This document shows positions 1-8,763 of a DNA stretch of 51,221 nt, in pieces (the first letter of the stretch is position 1; every line of letters starts with the position of its first letter). Under the pieces are notes generated by a model, which was not told the DNA's origin, ran no database searches, and saw nothing but the letters and a program-made list of their open reading frames with translations. Made by a program: the position numbers and the translations under genes. The stretch spans positions 1 to 51,221 of the forward strand of contig JANXYJ010000194.1 of assembly GCA_025350105.1 (NCBI GenBank), given 5' to 3'. The stretch is from Terriglobia bacterium (GTDB lineage: Bacteria; Acidobacteriota; Terriglobia; Bryobacterales; Bryobacteraceae).

Positions 1-851
1 CCCGCGTTTTCGAACAAGCCGACAACGCTCTGGGCTTTTCGCTTTCTAAACTGTGTTTTGATGGCCCCGAAGAAGAACTGCGCCTGACCGAAAATACCCA
101 GCCTGCAATTTTGACCGCCTCGATCGCCGCCTTTGAAGTTCTCAAGGCCAAAGGTCTGGTTCCCGATTTTGTCGCCGGTCACAGTCTGGGTGAATACTCC
201 GCGCTGGTCGCCGCCAGTGCGCTGGATTTTTCCGACGCCGTAAAGTTGGTCCGCAAGCGCGGCCGCTTCATGCAGGAAGCGGTCCCCGCCGGGGTAGGCG
301 CCATGGCGGCTCTCCTGAAATTGCCCGAAGATAAACTTACACTAATTCTGCAGCAGGCCGCCCAAGGCGAAATCGTCACCGCCGCCAATTTCAATTCACC
401 GGATCAAATTGTGATCGCCGGGCACACCCAAGCCGTCGAGCGCGCCATGGAATTGGCCAAAGCCCACGGCGCCAAACGCTCTATCCTCCTGGCCGTCAGC
501 GCACCGTTCCACTGCCCCCTGATGACCCCCGCTCAGCAGAATCTCGCCCCCAGTTTGGACCTGACGCATTTCAGGGATCTCGCGATCCCCCTCGTCAACA
601 ACTGGCAAGCAAAACAGATCCACACCGCTTCCGAAGCCCGCCAAGGTCTGTACGAGCAAATCCCCAATCCGGTCCGCTGGTCGCAATCCATCCAACTCCT
701 GTCCCAGCTTGGGACCGCTCGCTTTGTCGAAGTGGGTCCTGGTGCCGTTCTTACCGGACTACTCAAAAACATCCTCCCCGCTGGCTTCGGCGCCGCAAAA
801 TTTGGTGAAGCTGCCGATTGGGAAAAGCTTGCGGCGGCGGCCGCCGCATAA
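1..851 (+). CDS. fabD: Malonyl-CoA:ACP transacylase, 3' part (left end outside window)
   Basis: Transfers malonyl from CoA to acyl carrier protein in type II fatty acid synthesis in the cytoplasm. The frame is open from base 3, so the start lies upstream of the window. The nucleophile elbow GHSLGEY is visible with its Ser codon at 183-185. It is preceded by the family block LTENTQPAIL and followed by the active-site His region (APFHCPLM, near 505). The C-terminus ends in an Ala-rich tail. No other fab gene follows: the next gene is a pilus-type gene 174 bp downstream, so fabD is the last gene of its operon. The family assignment is secure. Confidence 0.95.
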   Translation, partial: RVFEQADNALGFSLSKLCFDGPEEELRLTENTQPAILTASIAAFEVLKAKGLVPDFVAGHSLGEYSALVAASALDFSDAVKLVRKRGRFMQEAVPAGVGAMAALLKLPEDKLTLILQQAAQGEIVTAANFNSPDQIVIAGHTQAVERAMELAKAHGAKRSILLAVSAPFHCPLMTPAQQNLAPSLDLTHFRDLAIPLVNNWQAKQIHTASEARQGLYEQIPNPVRWSQSIQLLSQLGTARFVEVGPGAVLTGLLKNILPAGFGAAKFGEAADWEKLAAAAAA

Positions 852-1025
852 TCGCCGCCTACAAACCACGTCTTCCCCACCGCCCACTCTATCGGAACAG
901 GTACAAAAGTCCGATCAAACCCCTTACGGAAGTGTGATCGATTTTGTTACCCGGGCGCTATTTGTACTGCCACCCCGCACGCGAATCATTGGTAGTACCG
1001 ATAGAACCAGAAGGGAGCAGGCGAA

Positions 1026-1565
1026 ATGTTCAGGCGAATTTCCCCCGGAATAAGAGGCAACAGAAAAAGCAGCCGGCAAGCCCGTCAGGCTGGCAGCACC
1101 TGGGTGGAGGCCGCTTTGGTCATCATCCCTTTCTTCGCCCTGTTGTTTGGAATTGTCGATTTCGGCACTTCGCTCTTTATCCGCAGTACGGTTCAAAACG
1201 CCGTCGCCTCCGGGCTCCGCTACGCTGTTACCTATCAAACCAAAGCGGGACATTGCATGGACGATTCTATCCGTCTTGCCACCCAGGAAAATGCGCTGGG
1301 ATTTTTGGGTGACACCACTACCCCTAACACCACGGCGATTACCGTGAACTACTATTCCGCCAGCAACCTCAGCACTCCATTGGCCGGTTCATCGAACCAG
1401 CCCGGCAACGTTGTTGAGGTTACCGGCACTTATCAATGGCAGTGGCTTTCGTCTCTAAGCGGCGTCTTTGGGTCCCAGCGGAATACTACGCCCCTAAATA
1501 TCACGGCGTATTCGTCCGATAGATTGGGCGGGCTTGCTCCCGGCGTGGTACCCCCATGCCGCTAG
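1026..1565 (+). CDS. TadE-like pilus-assembly/pseudopilin protein
   Basis: A 179-residue protein with a short basic N-terminus, then a Ser-Thr-Trp-Val-Glu-Ala start to a hydrophobic segment (about residues 27-50) ending in GIVDFG. This is the TadE (PF07811) signature, in which a Glu follows the processing region and a single membrane helix anchors an outer domain. The start is supported by an AGGGAG-type ribosome site about 10 bp upstream. It is the first of three same-strand genes (1,026-3,809) with TadE/TadE/TadG architecture. In the family these are minor pilins or envelope proteins of Flp/Tad systems. No Tad ATPase or secretin is in the window, so a role in an actual pilus is inference. 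Confidence 0.8.
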   Translation: MFRRISPGIRGNRKSSRQARQAGSTWVEAALVIIPFFALLFGIVDFGTSLFIRSTVQNAVASGLRYAVTYQTKAGHCMDDSIRLATQENALGFLGDTTTPNTTAITVNYYSASNLSTPLAGSSNQPGNVVEVTGTYQWQWLSSLSGVFGSQRNTTPLNITAYSSDRLGGLAPGVVPPCR

Positions 1566-1606
1566 CGTTTGTGAATAGACCCTGAGTCGACATTCGTAAA
1601 ACAGTA

Positions 1607-2272
1607 ATGCCAACCGTTGCTAAGCAATCAAATTCGCATCAGCACGGCCGCCAAGAAGGCTTTGCCATCCTCGAGTTTGCGGCCGTCGCGCCGTTTCTGG
1701 TCATCGTGCTGTTAGGCGTGGTCAGCATCGGGTTTATGCTCAGCCGTTCCATCCAGGTTTCCCAAATCACCCGCGACGCCGCTCATATGTTTTTCGACGG
1801 CGTGGATTTTTCGGTGATCGGAAATCAAAAAGTAATTGGCCGCTTAGGCTTGGGCATCGGTTTGGCTTCCGATTCCAGCGGCACCATTGATACCGCCGGA
1901 AACGGCGTGGTGATTCTCACTCAAATGATTGTGGTAGGAGGGGGGCAATGCGCCGCGGCCGGCTATCCTTCGCCCTATTCTGCTTGCCCCAACTATCACC
2001 AATTGGTCATAGAGAAACGAATTGTCATCGGCAACTCGGACCTGCGCAGCAGTTCCTTCGGTGCCCCGCTGACCACTCTGATTCAGCCCGATGGCTCGCT
2101 TCGGCCTGTCGATTATTGTAATGATGCCAGCGTGCTGGTTCCCACCGGCGCTCCCCCGCTCAGCCTCGGTTTGGCGGACGGCCAGTACACCTATGGTGTT
2201 GAGTCGTATTTCCGGATGCCCGCGTTTTCACAATTCCTTTCCAAGGATTCCTACTCTTTTATCTTGATGTAG
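1607..2272 (+). CDS. TadE/TadF-like membrane-anchored protein
   Basis: A 221-residue protein whose N-terminus matches the TadE-type helix: GFAILEFAAVAPFLVIVLL at about residues 18-36, with the conserved Glu at its start. The remainder is an extracytoplasmic domain with Cys pairs (CAAAGYPSPYSAC near the middle) that could form disulfides. It lies 41 bp after the previous TadE-like gene and 19 bp before the TadG-like gene, so the three are probably co-transcribed. The ribosome site is weak. Beyond the TadE helix nothing is recognised. Function as a minor pilin or surface-assembly component is inferred from context. Confidence 0.75.
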   Translation: MPTVAKQSNSHQHGRQEGFAILEFAAVAPFLVIVLLGVVSIGFMLSRSIQVSQITRDAAHMFFDGVDFSVIGNQKVIGRLGLGIGLASDSSGTIDTAGNGVVILTQMIVVGGGQCAAAGYPSPYSACPNYHQLVIEKRIVIGNSDLRSSSFGAPLTTLIQPDGSLRPVDYCNDASVLVPTGAPPLSLGLADGQYTYGVESYFRMPAFSQFLSKDSYSFILM

Positions 2273-2291
2273 CGCCAAGTGGATCAAGCCC

Positions 2292-3809
2292 ATGACTTTC
2301 TCACGTAAACGACTTGCCCGCCGGCCGCAGTTTGGTGAATCGGCGTCAAACAGGCGCGGCTTCGTCATCCTGGTCTATACGCTTTCGGTCGCGCTGATCA
2401 TTTTGGTTTTGGGCTTGGCTGTCGATGCCGGTGTGTTGTATCTCATCAAGAACCGCTTGCAAGCCGCTTCCGATGCCGGCGCTCTTGCCGCAGCGCGCAG
2501 CTTGAATCTCAGCCTCAACCCTGCCCAGCAGGACTCCGACGCGCAAACCGCAGCCACCAACTTCTTTCACGCAAACTTTCCAGACTCGGTCTTCATTACC
2601 CAGAACAGCACCATCAACACCACGCTGGTTTACGGCACCGGTTCGTCTGTCAATACGCTTTTCCTCACCACCACGGCTACCACCAACGCGCCTACGTATT
2701 TCATGAAGTGGCTGGGCTACGCCAGCGTTCCTCTGCGCACCAGCGGAACTGCTTCTCGCCGCGATCTCAACCTCATCCTGGTGCTGGATCAATCCGGATC
2801 CATGAATAACGGCACCACGCCTTCCGCCTGCGATCAAATGAAAACGGCCGTCGCCAACTTCGTGGACATGTTCGCCAACAACCGCGATACAGTGGGGATG
2901 GTCACCTTCAATTCCGCCGCGCAGGTGCAGTTTGCGCCGGTCGGTAACTTCAATCCCAGTATCAAAACGCAAATCAGTGCAATTACCTGTGGCGGCCGCA
3001 CTGGCACTGCGAACGCCCTGCACTTGGGCTACCAGCAACTGACTAATCTCAATAATCCAACCAAAGTGAACGTCATCGTTTTGTTTACTGATGGCTTGGC
3101 GAATACCATCCAGAACGCTTTTCCAGTAAAAACCGTTTCGGACACTCGTTGGGATGTCGCAAATCCCAACAATCTGGTGCCAGTCGGCCCCAGTGGCTGC
3201 GCCGGCATGACAACCCCTCTCGGTTCTCTGCAGGGAGAAGGCGCGGTCAACGGCGCAACGAATGGTTTGTGGGTATATAACGATCAAACCGAACCCATCG
3301 TCCCCGCGGGCGGATGTTCCTTTGGATCCAATTCCGCGAATGTTCGCCAGGACGTCGCCTACATCCCCACCACCGATTACTGGAACAACCTGACCACCGG
3401 CCGCCGTACTGATTTCAACACCGCGACTGGCACCTACAATGCTGGTCAGGACACCTTTCCGTCGGGAAACTATATTGGGAAACTCCGTCCCGACCAACCG
3501 CAAACCATCGCCAACGCGGCCTTTAATGCGGTCGATTCTCAAGGGAGCACCATTCGCAACAACACCACCTACAACCCCATCATCCTCACCATCGGGCTCG
3601 GCGGCAATAGCACTACCCCAGTCGACGCCGAAATGCTCATCCGCCTGGCCAACGTCCCGGGCGGCGTCGACCCCTTGAACAATCCCATTACCAACACGAT
3701 TTTTGACGCCACCAAACCACAGGGCGTTTACGTCTACTCGCCAACTTCCGCGGACTTGCTCAACGCTTTTTCCAAAGTCGCGTCGTTCCTTGTTGAATTG
3801 AGCAAGTAA
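2292..3809 (+). CDS. TadG-like protein with von Willebrand factor A domain
   Basis: A 505-residue protein. The N-terminus has a putative Flp pilus-assembly TadE/G helix (GFVILVYTLSVALIILVLGL, about residues 23-42), followed by the typical DAGALAAA segment. A vWA domain starts near residue 160 with a complete MIDAS motif DQSGS (Asp166) and an LFTDG strand later. TadG-type proteins are membrane-anchored, with the vWA domain on the periplasmic side, where it may bind partners through a metal ion. It is the last gene of the TadE-TadE-TadG series. Its final codons lie in a 19-bp tandem repeat that carries the stop codon. A long open frame on the opposite strand is a shadow. Confidence 0.85.
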   Translation: MTFSRKRLARRPQFGESASNRRGFVILVYTLSVALIILVLGLAVDAGVLYLIKNRLQAASDAGALAAARSLNLSLNPAQQDSDAQTAATNFFHANFPDSVFITQNSTINTTLVYGTGSSVNTLFLTTTATTNAPTYFMKWLGYASVPLRTSGTASRRDLNLILVLDQSGSMNNGTTPSACDQMKTAVANFVDMFANNRDTVGMVTFNSAAQVQFAPVGNFNPSIKTQISAITCGGRTGTANALHLGYQQLTNLNNPTKVNVIVLFTDGLANTIQNAFPVKTVSDTRWDVANPNNLVPVGPSGCAGMTTPLGSLQGEGAVNGATNGLWVYNDQTEPIVPAGGCSFGSNSANVRQDVAYIPTTDYWNNLTTGRRTDFNTATGTYNAGQDTFPSGNYIGKLRPDQPQTIANAAFNAVDSQGSTIRNNTTYNPIILTIGLGGNSTTPVDAEMLIRLANVPGGVDPLNNPITNTIFDATKPQGVYVYSPTSADLLNAFSKVASFLVELSK

Positions 3810-3848
3810 GGTTGAGTTGAGCAAGTAAGGTTGAATTGAGCAAGCAGG
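3793..3848. repeat. 19-bp tandem repeat, three copies, spanning a stop codon
   Basis: The unit TTGAATTGAGCAAGTAAGG occupies 3793-3811. It repeats with one substitution at 3812-3830 and decays at 3831-3848. The first copy includes the last codons and TAA of the TadG-like gene, so the repeat duplicated the 3' end of the reading frame together with its stop. Confidence 0.9.
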
Positions 3849-3870
3849 AGGCGGACCTGAAACCGCCTCC
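3847..3870. terminator. Hairpin between convergent genes
   Basis: A perfect 8-bp inverted repeat, GGAGGCGG and CCGCCTCC, is separated by 8 nt. It lies between the plus-strand TadG-like gene and the minus-strand secreted-protein operon. Neither side has a good T-run, so it may work as a two-way stem-only terminator. Confidence 0.55.
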
Positions 3871-3888
3871 CTCCTACCGAAAAAACAG

Positions 3889-6800
3889 CTACCGCACTGT
3901 CACCATCTGCACCGGCCCGCCCACCCAATTGCCCAGCGCGTCCTGCCGCTCCGCTACGTAATACAACACCCGGCCCGCAATCGCCGGAATCGTGATCTTG
4001 CATCCTGTGGTGCAAACTTGCACCGTTTGTGTTTCGTCCGCCCACACAAACGGCAAGCTCCCGTTGGTGCTGGTTGTGCACGCCACCTGCCTTGGCGTAC
4101 AGAACAGGTTTTGCGGCGGCCCATTTTCGGAGTAGCCGAAACGTGCCCGCGCATTTGGATAACCACTGGCCGCTGCCAGCGTTATCGGCACCGGTACAAA
4201 ATCCCCCCGGTTGGTTGACTCCACGTCCGGGTACGGTGGCAGCTTTAACAGCATCAAATCGTTGCGCGCTTTCCCCAGTCCCGTCGTCAACCAGAACACC
4301 CACTTCGCATCCGGCGTCGCCCGCACATTCCAGAACGTACTCTCGGTTTTATAAGGACTGAATGCGCTGGTAAGGCGCCGTGACAACGCCCCGTTGTTGT
4401 CGTCGAAAATGACCGAAGTTTGAATCACGCGGTGGGCGGAGTCCCCGTTCGTCGTCACGCAAATATCACTGATCCCCGGCGTGCTGGAAAATCGTGACGT
4501 CGTACACGACGGCTGGGCCGCGTATTTCACGTTCACGTATACCTCGCCCTGCAAACTGCCCGCGTGGCAGTCCCCCGGCTTAATCACATAGCACCCCTTG
4601 TAGTTGTCCGCCGCAGTATCGGTTAAGACCGCTGGGCTCGCGTCCACCAAGGCTGAAGATCCGGAGGTCATGAGTAAAGGCCGCAGCCTCGGCTGCAGCA
4701 AAGTGGTAGCGGCCGCGCTCAACCTGTAAAGATAAGTGCTGCCCGGTACAGCCTGCATGGCTGACGGCGTCGCAATTGTCACGTCACCCAGATAGGGCCG
4801 GGCGTCGAAAGACGTCATCTTATCCAGCGCCGGAGCATTATATTGGGAACGGCTGGGATGGGACTCCAGCAAATTGTCGCTCATGCGATATTGGTCCACG
4901 CTAAATCCGGCATCGGTATTGGAAGCCACCGTCGGGCTGTGGAAAGAGTCGAAGGGTTTGCCTGCCGTCGGCAGATCCCCTACTCGCATCGCAATACCCG
5001 GCTTCTGGTTGGCTTTCAAACAGCCCGCCAGAAAAATTCCCGTCTGGTAAACCTGGTGGCAATCGATGGTGGCCGGATCCTCCAACATGGTTTTGCCATA
5101 CGCCTTGGTTAGCGTTTGCCCCAACGGATCGTCGGCAAAATTCCACCACATTTCCTCGCTGGCTCCCGGCACAACTTGCAGCGCCAGAGTTTGTCCGGCA
5201 TGATTGTTGTTCAACCCGTACACGTAGGTTCTCACCGCACGCTGCAATGTGATTACCGAACCGTTCACCGCCAGCGCACGCACTTGCTCTCCTGCGCCAT
5301 ACCAATTCGCGCCGGAAAGGGCCATCACCTGAAAGTAATCCCCCGGCAATAACGTTTGGCCATATAATGTGGAGCCATCCACCGGCGAAGTTGGCAACAA
5401 ACTGCTCACCGTCACCGTCGAGCACATCGTCTGGCCCGTTACGGTGGGGTCAATCGCATTGGGCGGACACACCGAATACGTTGGGGTCAGCGTTCCCGAA
5501 CTGATGGGCACTTGGAACGGAAGGTCGCCCGCTCCGCCGATGCTTACTAAAATCCAATCGGTGGCTCCCGTCGTGAAGATGGAATGTGCAACGCCCCACC
5601 GGTTGGGCGCACCCGCCGATCCATTGTAGGTGGACCCCGCGGCGACAATCTGACTGGTTTGCGTATTGAATACGGCCATCCACGTCGGTGTATTTTGCGT
5701 CGATTGCGCACACTGCAACGCCATGTTGGGGCCCGCCTGTCCTACCAACTGCCACCCGTACTGGCATTGGAACACCTGATAGGCGGGATTGAATGCCGTC
5801 ACCAGTGACGTGATGTTGCTGGCTACCTGTGTAACCGTTACCGGCGTCAGCCCCCCGTCGATCGGAATCGTCGTTGGACTGTTGTTGCCGGTATAATCCA
5901 CCCGGGAAATCGCATTGGACATCAGGCACCAGAAGCGCCCGGGCACTTGCGGATCCCAGGCCCACGAGCCACCAGAAAAGCACAACTGATTGTTCGCAGA
6001 ACCAGTGCCGATCAGGTTCGCCGTTCCATCCGCTCCCACCCAGTACATCGGAAATGCACTCAAATACTGCGCTACCAGACTCGATCCCACGCATTGATTT
6101 CCAGGACCGGTCGGTCCCGTCGTGGTGGTGGGCGCGCACAAATCGAAACTGCCCGTGGCGCCCATCGAGACATAGCCGCTGGTGCTTAAGGTCCAGCTAG
6201 CACCGCCAATTGTGATCGTATCGGTGGAGGCGCTCGCCTTGCCGATCAGAATGCCCCAGTTCCTCCCCTGATAGTTGTGCGCCCCTGCCGTTACACAAAA
6301 CGGCGTCGCCAGCGTCATTGTGTTTTCGTTGGTGACTGACGCTACCGTGCAATCGGTCCCGTCCAACGTCACCCTGCTGCCCGCGGCCAGTTTTAGACTG
6401 AATAGATCTCCGCCCTGCCGCGCCACCGTCAACCCATCGGCGCCCAGGGTAATCGAACTGATCTGTACTCGTAAGTCTTCGCGCACACTGGCCACCTCGC
6501 CAGACGCCGCCGGTAACGCGCCTTTCCAAAACTCGAGCACCGGTACCGCATTCCCAATCGTATAGTTTGCGCTGGTCTGCGTCAGCACCTGTTGCACTAT
6601 TTTGCTGGCGCAGGTCACGCCATTGTTGGTCAGGCAAACGTTAATCGTACGGTCCGCCGCACTTGCCGCGCTCCCCGATGCCCCAGTCAATTGAATTTGC
6701 ACCGAATCCGGCGACTTCAGGCCTGGCCATGCCGGATCGCTTGCGCGATAATACACCAAGGCCTGGCTGCTGGACGCCGAATAAGTCGCCTGCAGGCCGC

Positions 6801-7434
6801 TAATACTCCAGCCCGCGCCCAGGCTGTAGGCATTGGAGAAAGTCAATCCCGTAACCGTGGTCGGAACAATCTCTCCCGGTCCGCTCATCCGCTTCAACAA
6901 AACTCCGGACTGCGGATCTACGTACGTCGTGCCCTTATTCGCAAAATCAATCGTCGGATATTGCAAACTCCCCGGATAATTGCGATCGAACGGCACGTCG
7001 TTATAGTTATTGCCCAGCGCAACATTTCCCGTCACAAACGATCCCGTCGCCTGATCGGCTCCGCAGGTTACTCGATAGTAGTGCGTGGTCAGCGCCTGCA
7101 GCGCCCGTGAATGCCGTTTCCCGTCCAGCGCGATTTCGGCGCTGCGCTTCCCCATCACCACCTGCCGCAATTGGCCCGCAATCAGGCTCTCCGGCCGCGC
7201 GGTGTCCGTACCGGCGCCGCTGAAATATGCCGGGTCCACATCGAATGCCAGCGGCGCATAGCTAGGCGACTCGCTCACCTCCACGGTGCACGCACTCGCG
7301 CTCGGTGCCGTATAGTTCAGCACTACTTGTGTCGAGGTCGGTTGTCCCGCTACCCTCACGTTCGTGATCGCGGCCAAGCCCTGCGCGGCGCCTAACAAAA
7401 ATCCGAGCAGCAATCCCAAAGTAGTTCTTACCAT
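3889..7434 (-). CDS. Large exported protein of unknown function
   Basis: A 1,181-residue protein. The frame is open to 7,521, but the ATG at 7,432-7,434 is preferred: it begins a clean signal peptide (VRTTLGLLLGFLLGAAQGLA) and overlaps the stop of the upstream gene. After the signal comes a fibronectin-III-like segment (ITNVRVAG with alternating Thr/Val strands). A long, Gly/Thr/Ser-rich, mostly beta region with scattered Cys follows, and the end (VLYYVAERQDALGNWVGG) resembles another beta-sandwich. No catalytic motif was recognised. Composition and size suit a secreted or surface-attached protein of the kind common in acidobacterial genomes. It is translationally coupled to the smaller exported protein before it. 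Confidence 0.75.
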   Translation of the reverse strand: MVRTTLGLLLGFLLGAAQGLAAITNVRVAGQPTSTQVVLNYTAPSASACTVEVSESPSYAPLAFDVDPAYFSGAGTDTARPESLIAGQLRQVVMGKRSAEIALDGKRHSRALQALTTHYYRVTCGADQATGSFVTGNVALGNNYNDVPFDRNYPGSLQYPTIDFANKGTTYVDPQSGVLLKRMSGPGEIVPTTVTGLTFSNAYSLGAGWSISGLQATYSASSSQALVYYRASDPAWPGLKSPDSVQIQLTGASGSAASAADRTINVCLTNNGVTCASKIVQQVLTQTSANYTIGNAVPVLEFWKGALPAASGEVASVREDLRVQISSITLGADGLTVARQGGDLFSLKLAAGSRVTLDGTDCTVASVTNENTMTLATPFCVTAGAHNYQGRNWGILIGKASASTDTITIGGASWTLSTSGYVSMGATGSFDLCAPTTTTGPTGPGNQCVGSSLVAQYLSAFPMYWVGADGTANLIGTGSANNQLCFSGGSWAWDPQVPGRFWCLMSNAISRVDYTGNNSPTTIPIDGGLTPVTVTQVASNITSLVTAFNPAYQVFQCQYGWQLVGQAGPNMALQCAQSTQNTPTWMAVFNTQTSQIVAAGSTYNGSAGAPNRWGVAHSIFTTGATDWILVSIGGAGDLPFQVPISSGTLTPTYSVCPPNAIDPTVTGQTMCSTVTVSSLLPTSPVDGSTLYGQTLLPGDYFQVMALSGANWYGAGEQVRALAVNGSVITLQRAVRTYVYGLNNNHAGQTLALQVVPGASEEMWWNFADDPLGQTLTKAYGKTMLEDPATIDCHQVYQTGIFLAGCLKANQKPGIAMRVGDLPTAGKPFDSFHSPTVASNTDAGFSVDQYRMSDNLLESHPSRSQYNAPALDKMTSFDARPYLGDVTIATPSAMQAVPGSTYLYRLSAAATTLLQPRLRPLLMTSGSSALVDASPAVLTDTAADNYKGCYVIKPGDCHAGSLQGEVYVNVKYAAQPSCTTSRFSSTPGISDICVTTNGDSAHRVIQTSVIFDDNNGALSRRLTSAFSPYKTESTFWNVRATPDAKWVFWLTTGLGKARNDLMLLKLPPYPDVESTNRGDFVPVPITLAAASGYPNARARFGYSENGPPQNLFCTPRQVACTTSTNGSLPFVWADETQTVQVCTTGCKITIPAIAGRVLYYVAERQDALGNWVGGPVQMVTVR

Positions 7435-8318
7435 GCTGCTATGGCCGTCCTTTTCCAGGAATTGGTTGCGATGCACAGATAGTAAAAATTGCCGTCGGTG
7501 GCCCAGGAGCCCGTCGCGCATGCCGACGCCGCGGTCGCCGGAGCCGCCACTCGCAACCCCAGCACCGTGGTATCCGCACTTAGAGTCGCTACCCCGCCCA
7601 CATCCGTGCCCACTAACCCAACGCCGCTCGTAACCGTCTTACTCGCCAGAAAACTGCGGAAGTCCATCCCGCCCGACAAATCCCAACTGCCGCTCGTTGA
7701 ATTCCATGTCGCCAAAGGAATACTATCGCTTGGAAACGACGTTACACCCGCCGTCGCCGTACAACCTACATCACAACTGAGTGTCACGTTGTGGCCCACC
7801 GTCAGATTGCCGGCGCCGTCAATGTACACATACGCCGTGCCCGATCCACCGCTCAGCGTCACGTTGCCTGCCCGCATGATTGCATGCACCGTATTCCCGA
7901 ACCGCACATTGCAAGGCGTCGTTGCCGCGCAGCCGTTGCCCACCACCAGCGTGGTCGCACTGCTGCGTTGCACCGCGAAATCCGTCAGTTGAAACGTCGC
8001 ACCCGCGCCACCGCCACTGCCGCCGCCCGCCTGCAACGACCAAACGTTGGCCGCCGTACACCCGTAGAGGTTTTGTCCTGCAGTCGCGTCGGCCTTGAAA
8101 TACATATCGCCCACCGTGCAGGTGCCCGGCAACGACGTCCCGGTCTTGAACGGCCGGGTAAAATCCGCCGCCGAAAAATTGACATCCCGGTCCCCCTGCT
8201 GTCCCAGATTAATGCGGCCCCCAGGAACTTGTCCGGTAGCTTCGATCCCATGCCCCAGCCCTAGCAGCAACATCCCCATCACGAAACTCGCGCGCCAGCT
8301 CACCATCCTGTTTGGCAT
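7428..8318 (-). CDS. Exported protein with two C-x(n)-Y-x-C-x-A-x-N-x-W motifs
   Basis: A 296-residue protein with a signal peptide (about residues 1-30, ending at IEATGQ), preceded by a strong GGAGG ribosome site. It carries a motif twice: CTVGDMYFKADATAG...LYGCTAANVW near residue 65, and CATGSW...FYYLCIATNSW at the C-terminus. The motif has two Cys and a Trp and resembles segments seen in tail-fibre-like and other bacterial surface proteins. Between them lies a Gly/Thr-rich beta region. Its stop overlaps the ATG of the 1,181-residue gene (ATGGTAA), so the two are translationally coupled. Function unknown. Confidence 0.75.
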   Translation of the reverse strand: MPNRMVSWRASFVMGMLLLGLGHGIEATGQVPGGRINLGQQGDRDVNFSAADFTRPFKTGTSLPGTCTVGDMYFKADATAGQNLYGCTAANVWSLQAGGGSGGGAGATFQLTDFAVQRSSATTLVVGNGCAATTPCNVRFGNTVHAIMRAGNVTLSGGSGTAYVYIDGAGNLTVGHNVTLSCDVGCTATAGVTSFPSDSIPLATWNSTSGSWDLSGGMDFRSFLASKTVTSGVGLVGTDVGGVATLSADTTVLGLRVAAPATAASACATGSWATDGNFYYLCIATNSWKRTAIAAW

Positions 8319-8763
8319 TCCTTCTCCTCCGCCCGCAGGATCGATCAGCTTTTCCCCGCTGCCATTTCACCCGAACTCCCTTGTCCATGATTCCAGGTTA
8401 AATATCGCGCGCATCAACCAGGGCTTCGCCTGGCGGGAACCGGCACCAGATCACTTTTTCACCAGCACAAGTCCAGCGCCATTGGCGTGCCGGACCAACT
8501 GCTACCTCACGTCAGATCCATGCTGGTGGCAGATCAACCTCGAAAGTAAATTCAGATAATGATGAACAACATTGGGCAACAAATAGAGTGGCGATAGTGC
8601 CCACGGGCCGACGTCATTTACGCGTCCTCGACACTTTGCTAAACGAAGTAGCCACAAGCGCGTTCGCTGGCGACGCCGAAGCTCTGGTTACCAACGGGCA
8701 GTTCCTGCAAAGTAAGTTTTCGGAGAAGGCCGCCTTCTAAAACTCGAGTCGCATGCACCGAGG
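8319..8763. other. Intergenic region, no gene seen
   Basis: 445 bp between two minus-strand genes. It must hold the promoter of the exported-protein pair, starting with the ribosome site just above 8,318. A short inverted repeat (AGAAGG-CCG-CCTTCT, 8724-8738) lies below the glycosyltransferase stop and could help end that transcript, though no T-run follows. No convincing ORF or RNA gene is visible. Confidence 0.5.

Noticed and set aside
2346-3824. 492-codon open frame on the minus strand
   Set aside because: It lies wholly antisense to the TadG-like gene, whose vWA motifs are clear, and it has no family sequence or signal.
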